This document shows positions 23,957 to 33,999 of a stretch of 64,000 nucleotides of DNA, piece by piece. The number at the start of each line of letters is the position of its first letter. The stretch's first letter is position 1. Under the pieces are notes generated by a model, which searched no databases, was not told the origin of the DNA, and saw nothing but the letters and a program-made list of their open reading frames with translations. Source of the DNA: Muricea muricata (lineage: Eukaryota > Cnidaria > Anthozoa > Malacalcyonacea > Plexauridae); contig OY979716.1 in NCBI GenBank assembly GCA_963855995.1, positions 23,674,283-23,738,282 on the forward strand. The letters run 5' to 3'. Made by a program: the position numbers and the translations under genes.

Positions 23957-24044
23957 ATATCAACGAATGTTCACAAAAATCTACCAATCATTGTCACCTG
24001 ATCGCAACTGCACAAGCACTGAAGACGATCAAGTTATTCTTTGA
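23957..24044 (+). pseudogene. Fossil cbEGF exon A'4
   Basis: The same truncated exon as in the other cassettes, with an extra 1-bp deletion (GCAAACTGC to GCAACTGC) that shifts its frame. The distance to the next exon is 146 bp, against 147 in the other three. Confidence 0.83.
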
Positions 24045-24102
24045 CTTTGTGCTCTCGTATAGTTTAGTAGCATTACTCACATTCTTAAAATTTTATCATT
24101 AG

Positions 24103-24228
24103 ATATTGATGAGTGTTTAAAGAGCTCTAGTTATGAATGTGACTCAAACGCAACCTGCATCAACACTCCAGGTTCATTCACCTGCCTGTGTCGCAACGGG
24201 TACACTGGAAATGGTAAAACATGCGCAG
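24103..24228 (+). CDS. cbEGF exon B'4 (last intact cbEGF)
   Basis: A 126-bp phase 1-1 exon. It reads [41 protein letters not shown] (Asn to Ser at position 8). The intron that follows is of the B type (ACTATATCTTATTGAAGTG...), not the long type seen after B'0 to B'3. The array therefore ends at a hybrid junction. Splicing to 32958 keeps phase 1. Confidence 0.87.
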
Positions 24229-24586
24229 GTACGCAAAACTATATCTTATTGAAGTGCTAGCAACACGCGAGAAGGCTTTTAAACCTGTAGTACAATTTCT
24301 TCTATAATTTTCTGTTAAAGTGCTTGGTGATGAGTTTCATAGCAATTATTTATCACATGATTTGGAAAAAAACACTGTTAAAGCTGTCACCAATACAAGT
24401 TTTTGTCTACTTTGGCAATCCAATGCTTAATAGATCAAATATATCAGCTAACTGAAATAGTTTATCTATCAAGCAATGGATTGCCAACGTAGAAAAGAAG
24501 TTGTATTACTGACAGTTTTAGCTTTTTTTACGTCATGCAATAAATAATTGCTATGAAACTGTTTTCTTGCTACTTTTTTGTGCTAG

Positions 24587-24632
24587 ATTCAACGAATGTT
24601 CCAAAAAATCTACCTACCAATGTCATCTGATA
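24587..24632 (+). pseudogene. Remnant cbEGF exon A'5, interrupted
   Basis: After TGCTAG the sequence ATTCAACGAATGTTCC...TACCAATGTCATCTGAT matches the start of an A-type exon, with a 3-bp loss at its first codons. It then breaks into TAATAA repeats, a (TA)n tract and the 3' end of a LINE. This is a sixth A-type exon destroyed by insertion or deletion. Confidence 0.75.
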
Positions 24633-24731
24633 ATAATAATAATCTTATTATTTATGTTGCGCATATTCTATGAAATAATCATATGCATTACAATATTACA
24701 TAAAATAATTAATATAAAAGCTAAAACTTAC

Positions 24732-24732
<1 letters not shown>

Positions 24733-24825
<93 letters not shown>

Positions 24826-24840
24826 TATACATATATATAT
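24733..24840. repeat. (TA)n microsatellite at the LINE 3' end
   Basis: About 100 bp of TA lying between the broken A'5 exon and the 3' end of the minus-strand LINE, with TAATAATAAT about 95 bp further left. It may have grown from the LINE tail. Confidence 0.9.
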
Positions 24841-27800
24841 ACTTCTACTTAATAAAATACCGTTACTATTACGGCGCAAGTTATATTGGACATTGGTAAA
24901 ACTGATATTAACTCTGCATGAGAGGTATTTGGGGGCTGATCCCTTAATAACTTTATATGTGATAAGTAACAATTTGAATTCTATAGGCGCATGCACTGGC
25001 AACGAGCGAAGCTCCTTAAGTACTGGATTTATATTGCAAAACTTAGGCACGCAATAGACAAGCCTAGCACTAGCGTTCATTATAAGTCGCAGCTTCTTTA
25101 TCTGATATTCAGGAATGCCATAAAGCAGACTGTTACAATAGTCTAAACGACTTGTGATCAGAGCATGAATTAGCTGTTCAGTATGCTCCTTTGAGAGGTA
25201 TTACCTGATATGACGAATATTGTAGAGATAGTAGAATGCACTGCTGCAAGTTTTAGATGTATAAGTGGACATGCTCATGTAGGAGCCGAGCCATGCAAGC
25301 TCCTAAATTCCTTGCGTATGACACAGGTGCAATATCAGCGTTACCAAATTTAATGCTGTTGATGGTCAACTTGGCCAGCTGTTTGCGACTGCCGATCAAT
25401 AGGAACTCAGTCTTGCCATCATTTAGCCACAGGATGTCTTCTCTCATCCAGGCACGCACTTCACGGATGCAATTCTCCATGGCAGCTGCAGCATCAACTT
25501 CACTCAAGCTATCAGATGGACTAAATGAAAAATATAGCTGAGTATCATCGGCATAGGCATGCGCGGAATGTAGATATGAAAGTAAGACCTCAAACAGCTA
25601 TCTGGTATAAATTGTGAACAATAGCGGGCCTGAACATGAGCACTGTGGGACACCGCATTCTAAGTTGAATATATTGGAGAGTGTGCCATCAATAGAAATA
25701 CGCTGAACTCTCTTTGTGAGATAGGATTGAAACCAAGAAAGCACATTACCACGTAAGCCTAATAGTGACTGCAATCTTCGCAATAAAACGCCGTGGTCAA
25801 CCTTGTCGAATGCAGCACTGAGATCTAATAACACAAGAAGTGTGACATGGCCCTCATCCATATTCGGGAGCACGTCGTTCTTCACCTTAATCAAGGCAGT
25901 TTCAGTGCTGCTATTTTGACGGTAAGCACTTTGCAAATTTGGTAACAAGTCATTATCCATCTGTGACAGTGGCGGATCTAGCGTAAGTCAAAATAAATTA
26001 CCACAGCTCATTCTAGGATATATTTACATTTTAAAATACCTTCAAAGCAACTTCATTCGTTACAATTTATTCTTTTGAAATTCATAACCTATGACATTGT
26101 TGTAAAGTTATTTTGAATTTAAAATTGAGCTGCTATAATTTATTTTGACTTACCCTGGATCCGCCACTGATCTGTGACAAAGAACCTGGAAAGCTACCGT
26201 CTTTTCCGTGAGCTTAGATGTAAACTGCAAATTACTCGTGGGAAGAAAGTTCTTATTGATGAGTTGAAGTCCATGTTTCTTAAGTAGAGGGTGAATTAAG
26301 GCATTTTTCCTTTTTTTTTTTGCAAAGTGGCCCGATTCCAAAGACAAGTTGACCATTTTTGTTAACACTAGGAGTAACTCATCCAAGCACAATGAAAGAA
26401 TTGACCAAGGAATTGGGTCAAGCGCGCACGTCTTCTTATTTTCCAACACTAGTTTACGTGTTTCTTCTTCAGACAATGGCGAGAATTCAGAATGTAGTAA
26501 CGGAATTACATTCATCTGTTATAACACTGTCCACAACAACAGGTTGATCAGCAGCAGTTAGCTTCGATCTGATCGAGGTAATCTTACGAACAAAGAACTC
26601 ACCCATCTCATTCGCAAGACCAAAAGCGTAACTGTTTACGGTGGAAGAGTTTTGTCTGATTGCATATTTAATAAAAGACGTTTACTTGCTATGAATAACT
26701 TAGATTGATCGTCTCCATTGTCCTCAATAAACTGTTTGTAATAATTACGCCTTGCCTCGTTCATGACAAAAATGGTGTGATTTCTTTTAGCTTTAAACGC
26801 AGCCAGCTCTGCTGGGAGTCTAATAGCCCTCCATCTCCTTTCAGCTTTCCTCCTATCGCGCCTTGCTTCTATGACGTCATTGTTAAACCACGGTGGACGG
26901 ACACGAGTTGTTACATGCATGGCGTGATTGCACGGGTGCATGCTTATCCAGTAAAGAAGCGAGAGTCTTATTATAACAGTCAACCAACGTCAACCAACGA
27001 TGGAGAATCGATACATAAGTTGGAATTGTGAAAATCCTGAACAAATTCCTGCATCTCGATTGACCTAGGCTTCCGATACTCTGCATGCTTAACCTTCTGC
27101 ACAGGTCTGGCAGTAGTAAGCTCACATATTACGGCTGCATGATCAGAAAAATATCTCTTCGGTAATGGTTCTTTTGCTTTTGTAATGATATTATTGCACT
27201 CGCGCGTGATGATTAGATCTAGGGTGTGGGTTGTGTGGTTTTCATGCGTGGGTTGCTTTACATGTTGTACTAGACCCATGGAATCAAGGAGGTCACTAAA
27301 GTGAATGGTCTGAGAATCATGAGACACGTCCATATGAAAGTTAAAATTGCCATTTATAATTAATGGCTCACTAGACATAACGATTGATTCAAGGTAATCC
27401 GATAACTCGTTAATAAAGACGCTTGATGATATTGGGTGTTCAGTTGAATATGGCGGTCTGTACACAACAGTAACACGTAACCGAATCGCAGTCATACTAA
27501 GCCATTCCGAAACTTCAAATGACGATTTTTCGGCCAAAAATACTTTGACACCATCTATACCATCCCTGAGCCGTAACCCTGTCCCGCCTGTACGCTTTGT
27601 TCGTGGACAATGTAGTAGAGTTTTATATCCTGGTGGTCTTAGGACATTTAACACCGTTGAATCATTTATCGTTAACCAAGTCTCACAGATCGTAAAAATA
27701 TCCGCCTTGATGTCGCAGACTAGATCAACAAATGCAGCAGACTGACTTTTTAACGATCTTGCGTTTATACAATACAGGGAAATCTGTCTCAATGTGTTCG

Positions 27801-27849
27801 CCACAAGAGTACCACATGCATTGTTGTACAAGGAACTATAAAAGTTCAC
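24841..27849 (-). mobile_element. CR1/Rex1-like LINE, decayed, endonuclease plus reverse transcriptase
   Basis: Read on minus from 27849: an AP-type endonuclease (LYCINARSLKSQ, CETWLTINDS, VVYRPPYS, INGNFNFHMD, FSDHAAVICEL), then a linker (RPPWFNNDVIEARRDRRKAE). The reverse transcriptase follows: CALDPIPWSIL, LLDLSAAFDKVDH, GVPQCSCSGPLLF (the family usually has PQGS), YADDTQLYF near 25535-25560, NDGKTEFLLIG, and a C-terminal tail to about 24850. Frameshifts divide it into at least five frames, so it is dead. It occupies the intron between the cbEGF array and the last exon, opposite to the gene. The reverse transcriptase is split by a MITE at 25967. Confidence 0.8.
25967..26169. mobile_element. 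203-bp hAT-type MITE with 8-bp target duplication, copy 1
   Basis: The terminal inverted repeats start CAGTGGCGGATC and end GATCCGCCACTG, and the next about 20 bp also pair (TAAGTCAAAATAAATT). ATCTGTGA flanks it exactly at 25959-25966 and 26170-26177. It interrupts the LINE reverse transcriptase between FQVLCHR and MDNDLLPNLQ. It has the same length as, and is very similar to, 51350-51552. Confidence 0.9.
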
Positions 27850-28059
27850 ATGACCATTTTTACGCAGTCTATTGTTGTTTGTTATTGTGATATATTATGA
27901 GGTCGGATGGATTTCTCGAATGAGCAGAATTGCTTGCACGATGGCTACGGGAATCCGTGTTGGAATTATCTCCATGCAGTTGTATTTGAATAGTAGACAC
28001 ACGCGCGTTTGCTGCGTTTAAACCGAGGTATGTCCAATATAGGCATCGGCTAGCAGATG

Positions 28060-28515
28060 CTACAGGTGGTTGTATCTGGTAGCATTTGGTTAGTTTAACA
28101 GATGCTATTAGATGCCAGCAGAAGTTAGCATGTGCACAGTCGGTTAGCAGTTGCTAACATGCGGTTGATAAGGGTCAACCTGACCCACAGTTAACCAAAG
28201 CAGAGATAACAAACGCAGCTGCAGATGCTAGCATGTGGACAGATGGTAGCAGATGCTAGCAGGAATTAGCATGTGTACAGTGAGTTAGCAGGTGCTAACA
28301 TGCGGTTAGGTAGGGTCAACTTGACCCACAGTTAACCAAAACAGAGATAACAAACGCAGCAGATGCAACAGATGCTAGCAAGTGGACAGAGGTTGCAGAT
28401 GCTAGCAGGAATTAGCATGTGTGCAGTTGGTTAGCAGGTGCTAACATGTGGTTAGTTAGGGTCAACTTGACACACAGTTAACCAAAGCATATATAACAAA
28501 CGCAGCAGATGCAGC
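28060..28515. repeat. Minisatellite, three copies of a 141-146 bp unit
   Basis: GGGTCAAC(C/T)TGAC recurs at 28172, 28313 and 28459, each followed by CACAGTTAACCAAA and AACAAACGCAGC. Within each unit, GCAGATGCTAGCA-type and TTAGCAGGTGCTAACA motifs repeat again. Non-coding. Confidence 0.8.
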
Positions 28516-28712
28516 ATCACTTAAGTCTCAAATGATCTTGTGCATGGCAGACGCATCTTGCAAAAATACAAGAATTTTGAATACAGACTTCTGATTTCCT
28601 AATTAGATTTCTAAAATGATAGAAGACAAACTGATGTTTTTTGTAATTGGCCACCATACCTATTCTATCACTCTATCAGGCAAACCGAGTTTATATGAAA
28701 AAAAGAAACGTT

Positions 28713-29200
28713 TTATATGAATTGCATAACAGTGCAGCAAAAACCATGTTTTGATCCTATTATCATATATTCAGTCTTTTCATTGTTTAATGTGACTTTA
28801 TTGGAAAGTAACCATTGATGTGCTTCCTCTAAATTTTCGTTCAGACTTTCTATAGTTTCTCGGATATTGGCTCTATGCGATGATGTATTTGTATCGTCAG
28901 TAAACACGCTTAGCCTACCATGTGCAACACAGCATTTCGTGATTATTTTACTGGATGTTGTTTGTTTAACTTTACATATTTGTACCCTAGCTGCTAGTTG
29001 AATACGATCTAAACCAGTTCAGCGCTTGGTCTTGAATGCCGTACGTGTACATTTTAATGAGAAGAATATCGTGATCAATACAGTCAAAAGCCTTTTTCAC
29101 ATCAAGAAACAACACGCTATTCAAACACTCATTGTCCATGTTAATATACCATTGGTTTGCTACTTTAAGAATGAGTGTCTGGGTAGAATTTATGTAATAA
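28713..29200 (-). pseudogene. LINE reverse-transcriptase fragment
   Basis: Reads [20 protein letters not shown] and QALNWFRSY (28990-29150), then FTDDTNTSS, HQWLLSNKVTLNNEKTEYM (28713-28907). These are the A and C-D blocks of a CR1/L2-type palm, and the block between them (PQGS) is missing. Its upstream end runs directly into the C-terminal part of the hAT transposase near 29200, so it inserted there as a truncated copy. Confidence 0.65.
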
Positions 29201-30900
29201 GATGTATTACCTTCTTCGTTCCTCCATCTCTTCAAGCAAAGCACGATAATATCCAGAACCTTTGAACAAGTTGTATTCTTGACATGTTGGTTCCTTTGGG
29301 ATACTGTATCTCTTCGCAAATTTTCCAACACTTTCGATTTTCTCCTCATTCCATTGTGCGGGATTTAGGGCTGAGAGTTGCACCAGAAGCTCACAAGATT
29401 CTGTAGGAAATCTTCTTCACAGTTCACTCAGAAGCAAGTCAAGAACGGGATGGTAAAATTGGACGCAAACCTTAGACTGTGACGTCACGGGTGAGTTGAG
29501 TTGAGTTGAGCTGGCGAGGCATTGCGATGGCTAAAAGCAGCATCAGGCAAAGTTTGTCCATCCGTGAACCGATGTGGCAAGTTTCGTGAGCGTTTGCTGC
29601 CTAAATCTCTGTCTTCAATGCCAAATTGGATTGCTTTTTCCTTAGCACTTTCCACAAACTTGGTTAATTTCTCCTCATTTCGTCAGCAAGAAAAGGTATT
29701 GATAAGCGTAATTACTGAGTCCACAGCTGTAACCAAATCCATTTCCTCCCTTTGAAGATTCTCAGATGAGTATCTTGAAAATTCAAAGAATTCCTTTAAA
29801 ATCAATAACTGCAGTAGAAACTCGAAAGGACCAATTCTAACAAGGAGACCTTCACAAGTAGCATCTTTCGACTGAAGCTCTCTCAACGTGACAATCAGGG
29901 CTGGAAAAATATTCAGTATGGTATCAAGACTATTCGCTCTTGCTGTCCATCGAGTATCCGAAAACGCACGGAGAACAGTTCTTCCCTCCTTTACGAAGAA
30001 AAGCTTTAGATTTGCTTCATAAACTGCATTTCGTTTTGGCGACCCGTCCATTACTTTGTATATTGAGTCAATTCTGGAAAAGACATCACGAACTAGAGGC
30101 AAAGTTTCCGCACATTTTTCAAGGACTAAATTCAGGCAGTTCAAAAAGCAATGAAAATAGAGGAAAGGGTTGCTCCTGCGTCAATGAGTTGTTGCTGCGT
30201 GCCTTTTTCATTCCCAGGCATATTACTAGCGCCATCTAAACCTTTTTTAATCATGTTGCACAATGGTATCTTCAATTTCCCCAGTCTCTCCACAAGGACA
30301 TCACATGAGGAATCTCCTGTTAAGCTAACTACTTTCGTGAGCCCAACCACACGTTCATAGATGGTATTGTCATGAACATAATGCAGTACAATTGACATAT
30401 ACGAGTGCTTGTGGCTGGTCACTTCATCACATTCAACCGAGTAGTATTTGCTTTCATTTACTTGCATCTTTATAATGTCTATTATTTTATTTGCTAATAT
30501 TTCAATCATTTCATTCTGAATATCAGGACTAAGCCAAGAAACATTTCCAGGATGATTATCCAGCCATCGTTGCAATGGAGGATGGTACTTTGCAAGAAAC
30601 TTGATCTGCTCTAAAAACTTTCCTTGGTTCAGTGAAGTATTGCTTTCATCATGACCCCGAAAAGCCGCATTTTGAACAGCGATATGCCTTATCACATCAA
30701 AAATGACTTCTGCAATTTTCCTATTTTCTTTTTTTTCTAGTTCTATCTTGGAAAAATTTTCAGCTGCTACAGCAGAAATTTGAGCATTGATAGGCACTTG
30801 TGTCTTTCTCAATACAGCCCTTTCTCTGCTTAAACTGTGCATTCTTGACTGGCTGTGTTTTCCAAACTTTTCTTCCATTCCAGTAGCCTTTTTCCAGTTT
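29200..30900 (-). pseudogene. hAT (DUF4371/ZMYM1-like) transposase, core and C-terminal parts
   Basis: A minus-strand reading from about 30890: SRERAVLRKTQVPINAQISA, FRGHDES, then the core SVECDEVTSHKHSYMSIV, GLDGASNMPGNEKGTQQQL (30141-30878). A frame change leads to MNCLNLVLEKC, GSPKRNAVYE, FSDTRWTARANSL (29683-30144), and near 29280-29360 QWNEEK-type C-terminal sequence follows out of frame. Domain order is that of DUF4371 hAT proteins. At least two frameshifts and a LINE insertion at the 3' end show it is dead. Confidence 0.75.
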
Positions 30901-30910
30901 CTGTATCCTC

Positions 30911-31098
30911 AGGGCCGTCGCTAGAACGTTAATTGGGGGGGGGGGGGGGGGGGGGTGCCTATTCACATATTCATGTTTTGCCAACAGATTTCTTTCAAAT
31001 TGAGAAATTTGAATTTAATTTGAAAAGAAACTCGTCGGGCAGAACATGAATGCATGAATATGCACCCCCCCCCCAATTAGCGTTCTAGCGACGGCCCT
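30911..31098. mobile_element. 188-bp MITE with long G and C tracts
   Basis: The terminal inverted repeats AGGGCCGTCGCTAGAACG (30911-30928) and its exact complement (31081-31098) are followed inward by AATT and then a run of about 21 G at the left and 9 C at the right. Related copies are at 45582-45731 and, as a right half only, about 37095-37190. It interrupts the hAT gene between its zinc-finger and core parts. Confidence 0.85.
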
Positions 31099-31873
31099 GT
31101 TTATCCCTCTTTTATAAATGCAGTCTCTGAGCAACAAACTATGAAGGATGCGCAAACATCATTAAAGCTATTAGCGCTAGTAACTTGTGAGTATGTATAT
31201 GAGTATACGTATGCCTGCTGTAATAGTAGATCATTGCTAGCTATTTGAGTGCTCAGCTAATGAGCTACATAAACTTTCTATTTTCAATGATGTTATGGGG
31301 GCCTGTAGCTGCACATACATGAATCGATGAATGATCATGGTCTTATACTGACTATACTAATTGGTTCAATTACTTAGAAATTAGAATCGTGGCAATAAAG
31401 TGTTCCCAATAATTTTGACCAACTCATTTCCTCAAATTGAGCAATTCCTCTGAGTAATACTTCAATATTTTCAAGTTTCTTAAAAGATTTACAACTTCCT
31501 GTTTATTGGCCAATCAGAATGCTCAAGAATAAGATTTAAAGTTTGATTGGACAATAAAGAGGAAGTTGTGAACATTTTAAGGAATTTTTAAAAGTTTTGA
31601 GTTGCTCAAACGAATTGCTCAAGATGGGGAAATGAACTGGACAATTTGTCAAAATTTTCAAGACTGGAAGTTATTATGATACGTACAGAAGCGAATTTTA
31701 TCTTTGCACTATTTTTATAATATCTATTTAAGATGGACGCTAAGCTCTGCCGGTTCGACACAACCAGCAATGATCGACAAATTATACAATTGCAACAGAA
31801 TCGGGCATGCACAGCTAAACTACTCTAATACGTGAAACCTGCTAATAGTTGATTATTCTTGATAATATACAAA

Positions 31874-32062
31874 TTAACAAATATTAAATGAGACGATTAC
31901 TTTACCTTGAGACCCAAATAAGCTACAATAGAAACAAAACACTGCGTCTTTCTGTACTGCATACTCGATCCAGTCATGTAAATCGTACCATTTCTCTTGA
32001 AATCGCAATGATTTTCCTCCAAACGTGGACTTCGGAAAGTCTAATTTCATAGTTGGCCTCAC
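31874..32062 (-). pseudogene. TTF-type zinc-finger N-terminal part of the hAT transposase
   Basis: Reads FQEKWYDLHDWIEYAVQKDA and FCFYCSLFG, the W...EY..KDAAFCFYC pattern of the TTF zinc finger that precedes DUF4371. The position upstream of 30900 on the same strand makes it the N-terminus of that element. About 770 bp of non-coding sequence between them may be an intron. The second zinc pair was not found. Confidence 0.65.
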
Positions 32063-32584
32063 GGCCCAAGTGGAAAAACCCGCTCAATATCCGCTATTGA
32101 TTCACTCGCAGGATCACGAGATGTAGCTTCGACCAAATTCGGTAATTTCCATATTTTAAAGTTTCCATATTCATGATATCACTCTTTATACAATTAAAAA
32201 TTTCCAAAAGAGTTTTAGAATTTGCATTGGAAATTTTATCTCGCGGTATCCGCGATCGTAATCGTGCACGTCAGTCAAACACTTTATATATCCTTTTACC
32301 ATAAAGGTTTAGTCGTTGTACGAGTACCGAGTACTACGAATAACCAGTGTATTGAATTTGTAGAGCATCTGGTACAGTCTAATTCAAACTGAAAAGAGTT
32401 ACCAGGTTTTTCTTGCGATTTAATTTCGAGGACACTGGATGTTCTTTGTATCCGCTATGTTACCCCCCTCCCCATTTAACCCGATTTTGAAGAAAATTAA
32501 ACAACTTGTCCAAAGTCTCCCCGGCTACGCTACTGTGTTCATAGGCTCCACTTACAATATCCTAAAACAAAATTGGAGACAATT

Positions 32585-32775
32585 CTGTGATTTCTGCACT
32601 ATTACTTGGGTAGTGCACCTAAATGCTATTTGTAAAAAGACATGTGCTGGGATAGGTGTATTAAAACGAACAAAACCATTCGTTCACAGTGGAGCTCTGC
32701 ACACCATATATAAGGCTTTATTTCAACCGTATTTTGATTATTGCTCACCAGTGTGGAGAAATTGTGGAGTGTGAA
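32585..32775 (+). pseudogene. LINE reverse-transcriptase C-terminal fragment
   Basis: Reads NAICKKTCAGIGVLKRTKPF and IYKALFQPYFDYCSPVW, the thumb-region block of CR1/L2-like reverse transcriptases. Only about 190 bp remain, ending at TGTGGAGTGTGA. It matches the type of the LINE at 46385 but is a separate fragment. Confidence 0.65.
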
Positions 32776-32957
32776 AGAATGATTTCTTTATATTAACGCA
32801 ACAGAGCGCTCCAAATTTCGATTACCTTTTTTTATACACCATGCAAAATAATCGCCGTGACGGATCTCAATGACATGGGTCAGACTATTCTCACCAAACT
32901 CGTTTTCTAAATTGGTTAGGAATTTATTGATGATAACGCTAAGTCGTCTTTTTATAG

Positions 32958-33559
32958 CTCTACCAGTAACTTGTACATCATTACGAGAAAGAGATTCCTC
33001 CGCTACAAGTGGAAACTACGTTATAACTCCAAAAGAATATTCACCAATTCAAGTATACTGTGACATGACCTCTAAGAATGGTGTTGGTGTGACAGTGATT
33101 GGACATGATAGCGAATCCGAAACCCTTGTGAATGGTTATGAAGTCGACCGATCTTATAAACGACCAGTCCAATATGATGTAAGCATGCAACAAATTGTTG
33201 CCGTGATTAATGAATCCAAATCGTGTGAGCAGTTTATTAGTTATAAATGTTATCAGTCTACCATTTGGAATCCCAATGACTATCAACTGGCTGTCTGGCT
33301 GTCACGACAAGGATTAGCTATGAATTATTGGGGCGGCGCGGACGTCGACAGCGGAAAATGTGCATGTGGAATAAACAATACCTGTGTTGATAAAGGAACT
33401 AAATGTAATTGCGACAAGAATGACCCAGAATGGCGCGAAGACAGTGGATACTTGACAGACAAAAATACACTGCCTGTCACTGAGCTGAGATTTGGAGATA
33501 CAGGTGGTGACGACGAGGAAGGAAAGCACACGTTGGGAAAATTACGATGCTGGGGATAA
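32958..33559 (+). CDS. Terminal exon: CNTNAP-type fibrinogen-like domain of the PAN-EGF gene
   Basis: Acceptor TTTTTATAG ends at 32957, entry is phase 1 (fits the cbEGF exons), and the stop is TAA at 33557-33559. The 200-codon reading starts LPVTCTSLRERDSS, then YSPIQVYCDMTSKNGVG, CEQFISYKC, WLSRQGLAMNYWGGAD, CACGINNTC, CNCDKNDPEW, DSGYLTDKNTLPV, and ends GKHTLGKLRCWG. The YCDMT, YWGGA, CACG, CNCD and LPV...DTG landmarks match the fibrinogen-like domain of contactin-associated proteins (CNTNAP/neurexin-IV). The protein ends right after it, with no membrane segment, so it is probably secreted to the extracellular matrix. Confidence 0.85.
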
Positions 33560-33634
33560 AAAGTCATCAAAAATGACAAAATATGTTATCTACTTTTCCA
33601 ATTAATACCCATATCAATTTTTTTGTTGACATTA

Positions 33635-33640
33635 AATAAA
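33635..33640 (+). promoter_or_regulatory. Polyadenylation signal
   Basis: AATAAA, 75 bp after the stop codon of the terminal exon, followed by a GTTGTACTTGT-rich stretch. It is the only canonical signal in the first 100 bp. Confidence 0.7.
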
Positions 33641-33847
33641 GTTGTACTTGTAGCAAAAGATCAGCAGAAAAATTTCTTATGAAGTCATCTCATGAATCCA
33701 AAAAAATCGGAAAATTCAGTATGCTATTACAGTTGAAAAGAGCATACTTAATTTACTAGTGAAATTCTGAAGCTTGGTTTGAAAATATGTTTGACTGAGG
33801 AAGACATAGTTCCGCGAAGTTTACCTTGGTATAAGTATATATAGGAT

Positions 33848-33984
33848 ATTTCACGGTGGCGAGGAAATATGGATTTTCAGTTCGAGTGGTAAAAACGATA
33901 TATCACGAGTGAGCGCAGCGAAGGAGCGAGACATCGTCGTTGCCACGAGAACATAAAATCCATATTTCCTCACCACCGTGAAAT
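33848..33984. mobile_element. Foldback element downstream of the gene
   Basis: ATTTCACGGTGGCGAGGAAA (left) pairs with TTTCCTCACCACCGTGAAAT (right), and pairing continues inward to ATGGATTTT/AAAATCCAT. The loop holds ATATCACGAGTGAGCG. Non-coding. Confidence 0.65.
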
Positions 33985-33999
33985 GTTCTGTTTATTATA

